From: Apostichopus japonicus
Taxonomy: Eukaryota > Echinodermata > Holothuroidea > Aspidochirotida > Stichopodidae
Reading direction: 5' to 3'
DNA length: 64,000 nucleotides
Assembly: GCF_037975245.1 (NCBI RefSeq)
Contig: NC_092567.1
Location: 3,604,214-3,668,213 of the forward strand
How positions within the stretch are numbered: the first letter of the stretch is position 1; the number at the start of each line of letters is the position of its first letter. The notes beneath the pieces are model-generated. The model made no database searches, had not been told where the DNA came from, and saw nothing but the letters and a program-made list of their open reading frames with translations. Shown piece by piece: positions 1 through 14,251 of this stretch. Position numbers and translations under genes: made by a program.

Positions 1-63
1 GAATTCCCTAACTAGGTTTTCTTCATAATTATGTTGTTCTGAAATAAAGTTTTGGAATCACAG

Positions 64-210
64 CCATACGCAAAGTCTGTACACATTCCAGTGTACTGTA
101 TCAAGTATCAAGGCCAAGCTTAGAGGGAGATCTTTTGTGTGCACATCCATTCGCACAGTCTGTTCACATTCCTGTGTATTGTCTCATGGCCAAGCTAAGA
201 GAACTGGGAT
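64..210 (+). repeat. Tandem direct duplication, two units of ~83 bp
   Basis: The block beginning CCATACGCAAAGTCTGTACA at 64 recurs with a few substitutions from 147 (CCATTCGCACAGTCTGTTCA). Both continue into a GGCCAAGCT(T/A)AGAG motif. Two adjacent copies of one unit explain this. No function is apparent. Confidence 0.75.
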
Positions 211-1757
211 CTGATCGATTCTGACCAATGTGCCGCATTGACGTCACTTCTCGACATAAGTCAGAGTTAGACTCAAATTTTCTGGCAGTACGGGCCAACA
301 TTTCAACCACTCTATCACAGAAACTAACATTCATCACAGGACAAGGCTTAGGGCGATTGAAAGACAAACAAGAGCCCAAGGGCACTACGGAGTATTTATT
401 GTTCCTTGCTTGTAAGGAATATTTACAAGGAAGCAGCACTGTTCTAACATTGTTATGTGGTCCGATGTACACACAATATTATTGCCAAAATATGTCACAA
501 ATCAACTGTTGGTCCTATTGAGAACCTGTTGAGGGCCAGGCGACTGATATAGGCAAGAGTTGGCTTTTTTTTACAGAACTCACAGAATCATCCTAACTGT
601 TCTTATTAAGAATTTTAACAAAACCAAACGAAACCTTGATCTCTAATAACTTTGCACACGAAGGTTGCAGAGGAGTCAACTTATGTACAATTTAGATCAG
701 GATTTGGCCAAAAAATTCAAATAGTCAACTTAAAAGAAACTAATACAGGTCAATGGAGGTCAAAGGTCGCCCAAATGCAGGTCGACTATTGGATTACAAT
801 AGCGTAACTTTCAACATCGATGGACATTTGGTTCTTCCTCTCACTATGGGCTATCCACCCACCAAGTTTGGTCATGATACATCATTTCCTTATTGAGATA
901 TCATGTACACAAGTCAAGCGTCACATACACACAAACACACACGCCGAGTTGAATGCATAGGCTCCTTGCTTGGCAAAACGCAAGGAACCTAATCTGATAT
1001 GACCAGAAGGATTGGATCCCATTTATAACTAACATGTTCCTTTAATCGATGTCATTTAAAAACAAGCATGGACTTTCAGTATATATGGGTCAATCCATGC
1101 TAAATCAACAGTGGCCTCCACGTCGACCCCCTCAGATACGCCTGAAATTGATATGGTGTCTTGCCATATGTCAAAAAAAAGTCAAGCGGGTCGTACTTTT
1201 TACGAACAGCGTCCTCAAATTTAAGAAATCTCACTTCTGGCCCTAATTGGGGGTCCAACTTGGGCCTGTGGGTAAATTACAATTTGTATTTAAATACCAT
1301 TTTTCAGGAGTGTATTAACCCTATTTTTAAAAACTCACGTCAAAAAGTTGTGTATTTTGTGTTATCTACTCAAATTGACGACTCCAAAAATTGCAAAAAT
1401 CACTTGGTTCATACAGTATGTATGAAAATACTTGCACAAGCCGATTTGAGTAATTCAAACGACAACAAGCTCTTAGCATTATCATACATGTGCTTAACAA
1501 TTAAGAGAGTGGTCCACTAGCATAAGGACTACAAATAAACTGCATTCTCAGGGTCATATGCCCAACGTTGCCTGTGAACAGCGCCCTCAAATATTACATT
1601 TTACCAATATTTTGGGCTATTTTGGGCAGTTCAAGGTCAAATTTGGTCACAATTAAAAGGTTTTTTGGGGGGTTTTCAATACAAAACTAGTAAGATATGT
1701 ATAATTATGATGCAAAGAATGAGCTAAAACATCTTTTTTATAAGATATTAATGCTCT

Positions 1758-2357
1758 GAGTTATTTGTTATGGTAATCGTCTACTTCAAATTGTCTGTAT
1801 ATGCATGTAAATCGCCCCCTCCCACCCACATCTCTTACCCAACCCTTTATCAGATAAAAAATGAATGTGAACCAGGGTATTTAATGTACAGTGTGTACTA
1901 TATATGTGTACATGTTCAGTACAGTGTTATGTTACACCAAGCACTAAATAAATACACAATGTTCACAACCATGTACAGTACACACTGTACATGTATGTAC
2001 TGGTTAAACACTCCTTTTAAATTATTAAGTCTTTTAATTTAGTGTATTATAGCAGAAGCAGACACTACATTGCAAATATTAATATGACATTGAAATATGC
2101 ATGGTATTGAATTGAATGGCCAGTACATACATGAACAGTGTGTACACATACAGGATTGTGGACAGTGTTCTGTCTAATACTTTTTGACTCCCCCCCCAAA
2201 AAAAAAAAACACCCTCCCATAGTGCACTATGCAGGTTTGTATATGCATACAATATGTGACTGACTTTCACTGCAAAGAGACTGTATAAACACATGCATTC
2301 AAGGTATACTGAATTATTTGGTATGGTAATCTTCTGCTTCAAATTGTCTGTATGCAT
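1758..2357. repeat. Direct-repeat pair enclosing an inverted repeat (MITE-like)
   Basis: A ~45-bp sequence containing TATGGTAATC and TTCAAATTGTCTGTAT occurs in the same orientation at 1758-1805 and 2313-2357. Between them, 1978-2003 and 2120-2145 are reverse complements over 26 bp with one mismatch, and weaker complementarity continues outward on both sides to about 1955 and 2170. This looks like a small foldback element or a decayed MITE inside a local duplication. No target-site duplication was identified. Confidence 0.5.
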
Positions 2358-2403
2358 TTAACTCACCTTCCTTACCGGTTTCGATCCTCTGGACATACAA
2401 TCA

Positions 2404-3420
2404 GCGTCCATAGCCTAGTGGTTAGGGTGTCCGTATGGAAAGCCATTTTAACATTTAATCGGGAATTCCAGATATCTTAAATTGTTTCTTATTTAAGATA
2501 TTTAAAATTCTATTTCAGATATCTAAAATTAAATTCGAGATATCTTAAATTTAATTCGAGATATCTTAAATTTTATTTCAGATATCTGAAATTGAATTCG
2601 AGATATCTTAAATAGATTTCGAGATATCTGAAATTCTAATTCAGATATCTGAAATTGAATTCGAGATATCTGAAATTGAATTCGAGATATCCGAAATTGA
2701 ATTCAAGATATCTGCAATTCTAATTCGAGATATCTGAAATTGAATTCGAGATATCTGCAATTAAATTCCAGATATCTGAAATACATATGCAGAAATTCCC
2801 GATTAAATGTTAAAATGGCACGTATGGAAAGCCATTTTCACATTTAATCGGGAATTTTCAGATATCTGCAATTGAATTCGAGATATCTGCAATTGAATTC
2901 GAGGTATCTGAAAGTCTATTTCAGATATCTGAAATTAAATTCGAGATATCTGAAATTGAATTCGAGATATCTTAAATTGAATTCGAGATATCAGAAATTG
3001 AAGTCGAGATATCTGAAAATGAATTCGAGATATCTGAAATTGAATTCGAGATATCTAAATGTCTATTTCAGATATCTGAAATTGAATTCGAGATATCTGA
3101 AATTGGATTCGAGATATCTGAAAATGAATTTGAGATATCTCTAATTCAATTTCAGATATCTGAAATTCCCTGGTATTTCGAGATATCTGAAATTGATTTT
3201 AAGATATCTGCAATTATTTGTAGATATCTTAAATAAATTGGGGATATCTGTAATTAAATTTGAGATATCTGAAATTATTTCTAGATATCTGAAATTCCTT
3301 ATTAAATGTTAAAACGGCTTTCCATATGTCCACGTACAGAGCGGAAGGCCCGTGGTTCGAATCCCGGTGGAGGCTGAAAGTTTTTTCACTGTTCTTGAGT
3401 TTCCAACTCATTACGATTTT
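2404..3420 (+). repeat. tRNA-derived SINE split by a foldback insertion
   Basis: The 5' part (2404-2432) reads TAGCCTAGTGGTTAGGGTGT, a good polymerase III A-box region. The 3' part (3327-3375) has the B box GTTCGAATCC at 3355 within a tRNA-like T-arm. Joining 2432 to 3332 gives a continuous tRNA-like head, so a foldback element interrupts one SINE between its A and B boxes. The non-tRNA body runs on to about 3420. A related tail (AACGATTTTCATTTA) recurs at 3570-3590, just before an (AT)n tract, suggesting that the microsatellite grew from a SINE tail. Confidence 0.7.
2433..3326. mobile_element. Foldback element built of 21-bp near-palindromic units
   Basis: The ends are inverted copies of GTATGGAAAGCC(A/G)TTTTAAC followed by ATTTAATCGGGAAT, flanked by the 5-bp repeat TGTCC (2428-2432 and 3327-3331), consistent with a target-site duplication. 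Inside are ~21-bp units around AGATATCT, such as AATTCGAGATATCTGAAATT, each nearly its own reverse complement. The element is double: an internal right end at about 2795-2819 abuts a second left end at 2821, so two foldbacks lie head to tail. The 21-bp period produces a spurious heptapeptide ORF at 2872-3144. Confidence 0.8.
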
Positions 3421-3585
3421 CATTTATATATATTCATTTGCCTTTGTCGTTTACCTCCATTGCATTAACATAAAATCTGTTCAAAGTATCTCTTTCGATA
3501 TCCGGCTTTAAGAGTCACAAATGATTTCGAGTTGGTTAGCATGATGTTTGATCTCTAGAGTATAAGGCTCATAACGATTTTCATT

Positions 3586-3748
<163 letters not shown>

Positions 3749-4246
3749 CAAGGAAGGATCAGGACTGCAAGAAGAGTGCTCTATGCTAAAAAAGCAGAGC
3801 CTAAACATATAAGTAAATGCCTTGGTAAGTACAGCTGTTACTCGGAGTTTCACGCCCTTAGGGTGGCGATCGTCAGACAACTGAACAAATACTCGCTGCG
3901 CGGATATATTCTATGGGGAACACGAACCCTATTTCTTACGTGCACGGTTCATTGGTATGAGCCTATTGTGGCGACACTTGGAGATGAATTCAGATCTCTT
4001 ATTGAATAAATGCGGGTTTTTGGACAGGAGGATACAAAGCTTCTCATCAATACAGAGGTTACATTGACCGGATCTACGCATGCGGGTATTGGAATGCTTA
4101 AGTACGCTCCACTCAATAACGAAGGGGGCACCCTTACGCTTCAGGTCCCATATATGTTTGGAAAGCTCTGTTTCTTTCTCGTAACGCTCATGTCGGAAGG
4201 ACTTACTGTGGTTACTGTACCTTTGCTTAAAGGGGCCACTCGATAG
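3749..4246 (+). pseudogene. Unassigned 166-codon frame with one in-frame stop
   Basis: From 3749 to 4246 a single forward frame is open except for one TAA at 4007-4009. The reading on either side is in the same phase, giving about 86 codons before and 78 after. Base composition is much less AT-rich than the flanks, and long (AT)n tracts lie on both sides (3586-3747 and 4392-4538), as for a unit inserted into a microsatellite. There is no canonical start upstream of the tract. I do not recognise the family. The spacing of a GDEFRSL motif and a later LQVPY motif gives a faint impression of picorna-like capsid proteins, but it is too weak to call. A fragment of a retroelement or of another integrated sequence is equally possible. 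Confidence 0.35.
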
Positions 4247-4391
4247 CCCTATGTATGATTTGGTGTCATCACCAGTAGTAACTCGGCCCTATATATTACA
4301 CTGCTCACCAAGCAATTCCCGTTGAGGGGGCAATTAAGTTTTTCTGTACAATTGCATATATATATATACTGTCCATTAGCACCATAATTTT

Positions 4392-5393
<1,002 letters not shown>

Positions 5394-5396
5394 TAA

Positions 5397-5471
<75 letters not shown>
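5394..5471. repeat. (AT)n microsatellite
   Basis: About 75 bp of alternating AT, the third such tract within 2 kb. Confidence 0.97.
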
Positions 5472-5472
<1 letters not shown>

Positions 5473-8400
5473 CATACATGATATTATCATAATGTGAGGT
5501 CAATAATGTCTACCATGCGCTGGCGGTTGAACTGACGGAAGGATGCAATAACTATTTATACAAACATTGCTTATAGATACTTATTAGAAATACTCCTAGC
5601 ACGGTCATTTCCTTTGCCGGAAAAATCCAAACAATATCTAAACTTATTGAATTCGGTTTAATCTTCCGTTTTTTTACCCGCTGTTAAGTTTAACAGTGTG
5701 TTGGAAGGATGGAAAACATATCAAATCAGAACAAATGGAGTAGAGCTGAAAAGGCCACTCGTATCTTTTCGTGCAAATCCAATTCACAGAAATGGTAGCA
5801 AACATAAAGAAAAGCAATACAAAAAGAGAAGTAGAAAAGATAGGAGTATATTAATAAATATGAAACAGGAATGCGTTTATACGATTACGAATATAAAATT
5901 GGTACACTTTTGTTTTGTAATACTATAGATGCACTCCACGATAGTGCTAAACACTTTAACTGAATCTTTGCATTTGCAAACAGTGTGCCAGGCGATGATT
6001 ATATGGTCTTTTCCCTTTCCTAAATGGTTTGAATAACAATGCCAAAATACTAGTACTAACATATAATGGTGAATTCCAGTAACATAATTAGATGCACGTT
6101 CCAACTTTCATACGCTGCCAATCGTGTATTTTTCTTTTCTTTTCGGGGGACCTATTATTTGAAGGATAACCGTTGACGTAATTTCAGTGTCTACACATCT
6201 CTTCAAGTTCAGCATTTCACAATTTCTTCATTAATGGATAATATGGTAAAGAGTAATTGTTTACCTTTTTTTTTTTGGGGGGGGGGTCAAATTAAAGATC
6301 CTAGTGGCCGGAAAGAAAAATGATTATGACGATTAGAAACTTTTCCCAAATCAATCAGGGATACATTTTTTTCCTCAAAAATATAAATAAAATTTACTCA
6401 ACTGCTGTATTGTAAAGTTTTACATGATCAGCATGTTACGTAACTACAAAACCATTATGTACAATGTTGCCAGCGATTTCTACATAGCACCCGTTCAGCA
6501 AGCGTTTTACAAATATTTAAGTTGATTATTAAAAGCAGCTTGATGCACCTTTTTATTAAATCGATCACAACAGAAAGGCAAATATAAGAGACAACAAAAA
6601 GGAATGACAACACAAATAATTCAGAATATTTGATAACATCAAGTTTTATTTCAACACTTAAGAGGGTATCCTGTACATCTACAACCATGTATGAATAGTG
6701 AACTACAGCCATGATATTATAACTTTTGTGTCCAGTTATGGATGACAGTTTGCATCAGATACATTAGGCAATAGGCGGTCGTAACCACATTGATAGCATA
6801 CTTTCAAACGGTTAACATTTTTCAGCAATGTTAATCCTTCTTTTTACCTATAAATAAAAAAATACACTAACAAAAACATAAAGAAAAGTAATAACAGAAA
6901 CATGAACAAAAGGTACTATCTCTTAAAAGTGCATGCTTACGAAATTTAAATGATTTACTTTTTTAGTTTCTGAGATGCCTTTACAAAAAGCAATTGGTCG
7001 ACTTAGGAATTTTCCCCAACTTCCTCAACATGTAAAGATATTTGAAAGCTCCCAACAATTAACATAATCAACTGTCTGATTGCAAAATTTGTCAAAGATA
7101 CAATTCTACCCGCAGCATTAGCTAAAGTTTCTTGCATAGATAAGTAAAATGATCTGTTCATAGTTACTTTAGTTTCAATGACAATCATTAACCCTTGAAC
7201 GTTCCAAGAACGTCATATGAGCTTAGCACCTAAAACATACTGGTATTAGACCTTTGACATATCATGATTGTCATGAAATATTATAAAACATTTATTCCAT
7301 CAATGCAGTCACTACTACCTCATGCGCGCAACACTTCAGCTATTTTGACATTTAAAACCAAAAGAACGGTTTGTTTTTTACAAAAAAATAAATTTCTGGC
7401 AATCTTGTTAATAATCACATTCAGCCACCGTAATTTCCTTAAAACTTGACCTTTTATTTCTAGTATTCTGGAGTAGACTGTGCCATTTATCTATATAGTA
7501 ACAGCAATAACGGAAAATGATCAATGTGTCGTGCTTTCAATATATATAATTTGACATAATAGATTCTTTTCTCGTAGAGCAGAAAATAAGTAACGTAAAC
7601 ACCACTGTATCAAGTTTATTTTCTTAATTATATGCAAACGTATTCCATACAAAACTTGCTTTCTGTTATTTTGAAAGACAGTTATAATATCTCAGACCGC
7701 CTTATTACAGTTTGCATTTCATGCACGTTTAAGGTATATATGTGAAGTAGCCTATATAATATCTGAGAAAAATGATTGGGAAGATAGTTTGAAAAGTTTG
7801 AAGGGGTGAAGTACGATTCTGTGTCCCTCCCCCCCCCCCCCAACGACTGATGTACTCCGCCAGCCAGTTGGAACAATTTCCTACTGCTAATAATGTACAC
7901 CAATAGCATGCTCTCAAATCACTGGTATTGACAGTATAAACAGTTCCTTACCTTGAACTGATAAAAACATATTGTTCATATTACTGCACGTACTGGCAAT
8001 ACGAGTGATCTGAAGCGGGACATAACACTACAGTATAAAAACAGTTGTCCCAACTGAGTGACTCCGCGGCTGTGTTGAATCATTCAGTTGGATCAATTGC
8101 GTTATTAAAAGAAGCGCCAAGAAATGAAATGATCAAGTTTGTTTTGCGAACTGCATGTCGCTTACGCGTGTATGGCCGTGGATTACTAGTATATTTAGTA
8201 ACGATAAATGACTTTACTTGACAAACTCTTAAAAGTTAGGTTGCATTATCTAACTCTGCATCCGTTGTTTAACGATTTGGCAAAAGTTACTTGTAATCAT
8301 GTAAAATTACTAAGTGGACTTTTACTATTATTTTCGGCAACCCTCAATCGCATGCATACGCATGCTTTTACTGAATGTTGTGTAATATTTACCGACAAAA

Positions 8401-8585
8401 TGCCATGTATTTTTACAACCCGTGATTTACGTAACATTATTATACATATTGTTTTCTGTGTGTACAAGAATTTAAAAGATGAAATCAATCCATTACTTCC
8501 ACCAAAAAAAAATAATAATATGGCGTAAAACAATTTGTTTAATATTCTTATAAATATCTGCGTATCGTGCATAATGTATACGATT
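5472..8585. other. Intergenic, no gene seen
   Basis: AT-rich sequence without a supportable gene. It holds a T/G homopolymer junction near 6268-6288 and a poly-C run near 7829-7843. Short frames here are isolated and lack splice or family support. Confidence 0.6.
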
Positions 8586-9675
8586 GACTCTATATCATCG
8601 TTAGTAATTTAGACTGATAGTTTATGACGATTAAATAGTTAACGTTTGTCATATATCAGACATTTACGTTGACATTGTATGTCTATTTCACACTACCACA
8701 GACCCTACACATCTAATATAGACAAGTAGTCATATTTATTTAATCAGCTGAATGTATAGATTGTATACTTTCATTAATTGATATCGCGTGACTACTTGAC
8801 TCTATATCATCGTTAGTAATTTAGACTGAGAGTTTGTGACGATTAAATAGTTAACGTTTGTCATATATCATATATTTACGTTGTTTGACATTGTATGACT
8901 ATTTCACACTACCACAGACACTACACATGTAATATTAATATACAAGTAGTCATATTCATATAATCAGCTGAATGTATCTATTGTATACTTTCTTTAATTT
9001 ATATCACGTGACTACTTGACTCTATATCATCGTTAGTAATTTAGACTGAGAGTTTGTGACGATTAAATAGTTAACGTTTGTCATATATCATATATTTACG
9101 TTGTTTGACATTGTATGACTATTTCACACTACCACAGACACTACACATGTAATATTAATATACAAGTAGTCATATTCATATAATCAGCTGAATGTATAGA
9201 TTGTATACTTTCTTTAATTGATATCGCGTGACTACTTGACTCTATATCATCGTTAGTAATTTAGACTGAGAGTTTGTGACGATTAAATAGTTAACGTTTG
9301 TCATATATCATATATTTACGTTGTTTGACATTGTATGTCTATTTCACTACCACAGACCCTACACATGTAATATTAATATACAGGTAGTCATATTTATTTA
9401 ATCAGCTGAATGTATGTATTGTATACTTTCTTTAATTTATATCACGTGACTACTTGACTCTATATCATCGTTAGTAATTTAGACTGAGAGTTTGTGACGA
9501 TTAAATAGTTAACGTTTGTCATATATCATATATTTACGTTGTTTGACATTGTATGACTATTTCACACTACCACAGACCCTCAACAATTAATATTTAAAGA
9601 CAAGTAGTCATATTTATTTAATCAGCTGAATGTATCTATTGTATACTTTCTTTAATTGATATCGCGTGACTACTT
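8586..9675 (+). repeat. Satellite array, five units of ~212-220 bp
   Basis: Units beginning GACTCTATATCATCGTTAGT start at 8586, 8798, 9018, 9238 and 9456, and the array ends near 9675 with a mutated sixth start (AACTC). Spacings are 212, 220, 220, 218 and 220 bp. The units are nearly identical, with indels near the CACTACCACAGAC motif. Each contains CAGCTG and an alternating CACGTG (odd) or CGCGTG variant near its end. Unit length is somewhat above one nucleosome repeat. No coding frame spans the units. Confidence 0.95.
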
Positions 9676-11280
9676 AACTCTCTACTACCTTCCTATACCC
9701 CACCGATGACAACACTTTTCGAAAGCCTTCCACCATTTAAGAAATTTTTCTTTTTTAACATTCTAAATTACTGTAACTATTTCACACCTCCCCTACCTCC
9801 CCCCCCCCCCCCTCTTAAACAAAAACAAACAAGAAACATGTATAATATTAACAGGCAAGTCGTCATATTTAAGCACTTCACTAGTCATATCAATGGCTCT
9901 TTCTTCAATTGTCATTGAATGAACTACTTCACCCTACAACTCTCTCCTGATACCACCAACTCTACCCCTCTCTTCTAAGAGTTCATATATGTGACATCAT
10001 TTTTTGAATGTTCTCTTTAAATAACACCCGTCCCGACAACATGTTCTTATTTTTCACATTACTTTTGGAAACAAATGTATAGGCAATTACAAGAAAAATA
10101 CACTTTACTGAAGATAAAAAAAAACACCCGAAGTATTTCAACGAATTTTCAACGATATAATATGACTCCAACAAGGCAAACATTACTATAATGTCCATTT
10201 GGATGCCAACAAAATCAGTAAGTCATTGCATCGCCGTGTGTTTAAGTAGTGAAGCCTTGAAAATAATGAGGGCGCTTTGCGTTATACTGCAAAAAGCCAG
10301 ATCATGTGTACGTCTGCATATACATACATTGTGCATTCGACTTTGAAATTGAATTTGATTTTACCCGTTTTTGTGAAAGAGTAGGTGTACTTTGCAAAAC
10401 AGAGACATGTTATGGCGACCAGACTGGTAAGTACTATACTCCTGACTTAATAATCAAGTCTGATTTTTTGTATCGCCTCTAATGACTTGAATAAGTGGAG
10501 TGTTTTGTGCAACTTTTAATATCTGGAAGTGTAATTTCATCTAAGAGGCACATGGCAAACATTTTTCTTCCTTGCATTATTTTAGTGCTCCACTCAGATA
10601 TTGTCATAGTTGTCCCTTGAAAATGTAACCCTCCCCCTTCCGCAACTTAATTTGTGTAATACTTCCATATTAGTCTGTGCATGCAGGTCTGAGAAATAAT
10701 GTTACAAATTGGGTAGTAGTTTATGCAAGATTACATATCCCACCAAGGGGCAAGGCTACGTACATAAACATAAGTTAGGCTAAGCCTATTTCCTAGTACT
10801 GAAATGTTAGTGATACGCCCATGATATCATAACCGTCATCCCATGTTGTTATAGCATGTGGATCTATCGTTAGGTATACATTTTCTAAGTAAAATGAGGT
10901 GGTGATAATTTTTTTCACTAGGCATTTAGTCATATCGCATTCAAAAGGACAGCCGGTCTAGGGGCTAGGCTAACTATATCCAGGGTCCAGTGAATTACAA
11001 TACAGCAGCTGGACGACACTAGTAAATTAATTATATTCCTATGTAATTGCTTCTACTATTGCTTCCTAAGAATTACCTGTGAAACTACAGTCCACTGCTA
11101 CATTTTTCACGATTTTGGCACCCAAGTGCAGCACGCGATATCACCATTTCGAGTGATTAATGTCAACTTTATCACTTTAGTTATTTCAAAGACGTAGTGT
11201 TTGTATTACGCTCCGTTACTGTCTTGCCGTACAAGCAAAGCGCCACCAGTTAAATGGGTGGCTTCAGTATATGTCGCATG
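9676..11280. other. Intergenic with one possible first exon
   Basis: After the satellite comes an AT-rich stretch with a C13-type run near 9800 that separates two further fragments resembling satellite units (9835-9920). A possible first exon at 10412 is listed separately. Nothing else is supported. Confidence 0.55.
10412..10426 (+). CDS. Possible 5-codon first coding exon (MATRL)
   Basis: ATGGCGACCAGACTG is followed immediately by GTAAGT, a consensus splice donor in phase 0, and preceded by AT-rich sequence that could be a 5' leader. ATGGCG is a common animal start context. No downstream exon continuing this frame could be identified, so it may be chance. Confidence 0.25.
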
Positions 11281-14251
11281 ACGTTATTCTCCCTACTTCA
11301 ATTTCTATGGGTGATGCATATCTTACACACCAAAAATTGATCACGGCGTCATATATGCTAGTGTGATTAGATTTACAGCCACCAACCCCCCCCCCCCCCC
11401 CACTTCCATTTCCTATTTTGAACTTCGATGTGTGTTCTGTTTTATTTGTTTATTAAATTATTGATTATTATCAGTACTTTGACTTATTAACCACCTAAAA
11501 CATGGAGCAATCATTACCCCATCACTGAACTTTGTATCAATCTGATACTATCTCTTGCTTAGTATGAATTGCCACAATCTGTCAGCTGGCGGTATATCAT
11601 AAACCGCGGTGTTAATGAGACGATATATCTATTTTACTGCAAGACCACAAAATCACTCTATGGAGGGTTACATAAGCCATTTATATTACTGCCAGACATC
11701 AATATTGGTCAATGTTTACGACTTTTAGAAACTGGGTCAAAGAGAGTGAAAACAAGAAAGGATTGGAATCTATGTTGAAAACAAGTCTATGAAGCAAAAC
11801 TTCAACTCCACGACATAAAATTACAAAATAAAATAGAATCGGATATCGGCAACGATGTATAATGAACATTCTCAGCAAATTTACACTTTCGTTTTCATTT
11901 TAGGGGACAGTTTAAGGAAAACCCTGCAGACGGGTGTGACAAAGTGTTACCTAACAAAGGCCCCCAAAAATGTTAACATATATTGATAAGTATTATGACG
12001 TTGTCAATACATAGAAACAGACATACGTGGTACCCAGTGCAGTTGAGGACGAACGGGGAAGGGAAAGGACATTGTACGGGAGAAATGATTTCAGTTAGAA
12101 TATATAGTGGCCAAGGGTATCGGTATAATTGATATACCAGTTTATTAACTCATCTTTAATTTACCAAATGAAATTCAATGAGGAAGTTCATCTCGATTTA
12201 AGGTTAATACAATGGAGGGCATCCACCAGTAACACCCCTTCTCCACCCCTCCCGGCCCATGCGTGCAGAGACGTCAATGATCAACACAGTGGATGTTGAC
12301 AAGGAGAGATCCTCGTATGGAGACGAGGAGTGAAATTCGTTTCTTTAAGAAAAGAAACAAGGAAAATGGAAAACCGTTAAAATTCCTGCCTGGAGATGAT
12401 TCAGATATTGCCCAAAATACGCTATAAAATCATATAATGGTCGTCAGATGCCACATTGAGCAATGTACTTTTCGATCATTTTATTATTTTATTACACCCT
12501 TGAATATTTGAATGAAATGAAATCAGTTGGAAGTTTAAAATCTTTCAAAAAGCATTTCTTTCTAGAACATGTTGGATGAACTTGAAGAGAAAGTTAAAAT
12601 TTAAGGCACACATAGCGACATCAACACTTTTGTTAGGGAACTTCTTTATCTCAACCGTAACTATACCAGCCTCGCCTGTTTTTCCGGGCAGTTACTGTGT
12701 AGCCATAACCGTCATGTGTGACCTTGACGCAGGACAGGAAAAGAGTAAAAGGTTGAAATTACAAGTTAGTACATATACTATATGTTACACAGAGATAAAA
12801 CTGTTGACAATATTTCTCCGATTAGTTTTCTTTTATTGCTTCCATTGACATTACAATATCAATACATATCAATAATTTCATCATTACATGCTGCGATATG
12901 AACTTATGATACAGTAACAGATAAATGGGATGAATATGTTGTAATCGTATCACAATGAGAGACCTGGATCGCCTCAATTAGAACAAATGTGTTAGGTTGC
13001 AAAATTTATGTATAAGTACAAGCATACAGAAATATGAAAGATACCAAGAACAGTTACAAAATAATGGAATAATTATTTCCTAGGAAATATCTAATATCAT
13101 AAACAGATACTGCAACGCAATGATTCCTTCCATATTTATCTGTTAGTCGGTGTTCTAGCTTTGTACTTATATTCAATTTTGCGGGATGGGGCTTGTGTTA
13201 TATTGTTAAATTGTATAGCTTCATATTTATCCAATTTGGGTAAAGGGAATTACGACAAACACTGAATTACAATGAAGAGATCATGAATATTCATCAATCC
13301 TTAACCAGCACCATTAATAGAAGAAGCAAAACAACGAGAACAATGAAAGGTATGTATGGAGAGCCGACCATCGAATGCAAGGTTAGTGTTAAACATACAG
13401 AACATTATCTTCGTTACTATAATGTTAAAATCTTACTATAATACGTCAGCCACGTTTTCCTACTGTCTTTGAAGAAGCATCATTAGAGATCATAATAATG
13501 GAACAAAAGAACTGGATTAAAAAACAAAACATGTCATTGTTATTGATTTATGTCTCAGACAACGTTTCAGTTTAATTTTGAATAACAAAATCAATGGTGT
13601 AACGGTAGACAGCCAGTCATTGTTATTATGATAACATTTCACAATATTCTTCTAATATTCACTGTATTACGCGTTAGTAATATCAAAGATTAATCCATAA
13701 TATAGAAATAGGAGGAACGAAAGAAAGCAACTAAATCTTGAAAGAAAGTAAAATTAATAAAAAGATGAAGTAGAATGCAATCTAACAATTAATGACTAAA
13801 TATAACAATAACTAGAGCAAGTATTAGCTAGTCTTAGAATTGTTATAAATCGACGAAAAATATCGAATTTAAAGAAATGAAAAAGATCTGAAATAAAATG
13901 AAACCAGTAGAATCATTTATAAGACCCATTAAAATAACAATGTAAGAACAGAATGAGACGTATATACAATACAGAGACAATCTTTAATTTTAAGACTTAC
14001 TTGATCTATAAATAAATTATCAGCTTTACTACGCCAAAATTATGTTATGATAAAACAATAACTGTTTAACGTTCTGCTTATAAACCTTATAAAAAGAGAC
14101 TGTTAATGAAGCAATTATTGAAGACAACATGAAACAATTAAAACTTATTCAAATATGCGAGTCTAGTATCTTAACAATAATTCAAGAATCGATACCTCCA
14201 AAATCAAATATGTATTTTTTTCATGCGTAAGAGACCTAAAGTGACTTACTC

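Larger units (their letters stand above)
1..2400. other. Gene-poor left flank with short repeats
   Basis: No gene is supported here. The first six bases are an EcoRI site, which fits a clone end. Short direct and inverted repeats listed separately occupy 64-205 and 1758-2357. Opposite-strand frames overlap at 164-521. The minus one contains a stretch around RPKPCPVMNVSFCDRVVEML that looks protein-like, but I could not place it and no splice structure supports it. The rest (540-1750) is AT-rich single-copy-looking sequence. Confidence 0.6.

Noticed and set aside
2872-3144. A 90-residue heptapeptide-repeat protein (NSRYLKL)
   Set aside because: The 21-bp period of the foldback repeat keeps any frame open. 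The units vary as DNA palindromes, not as codons.
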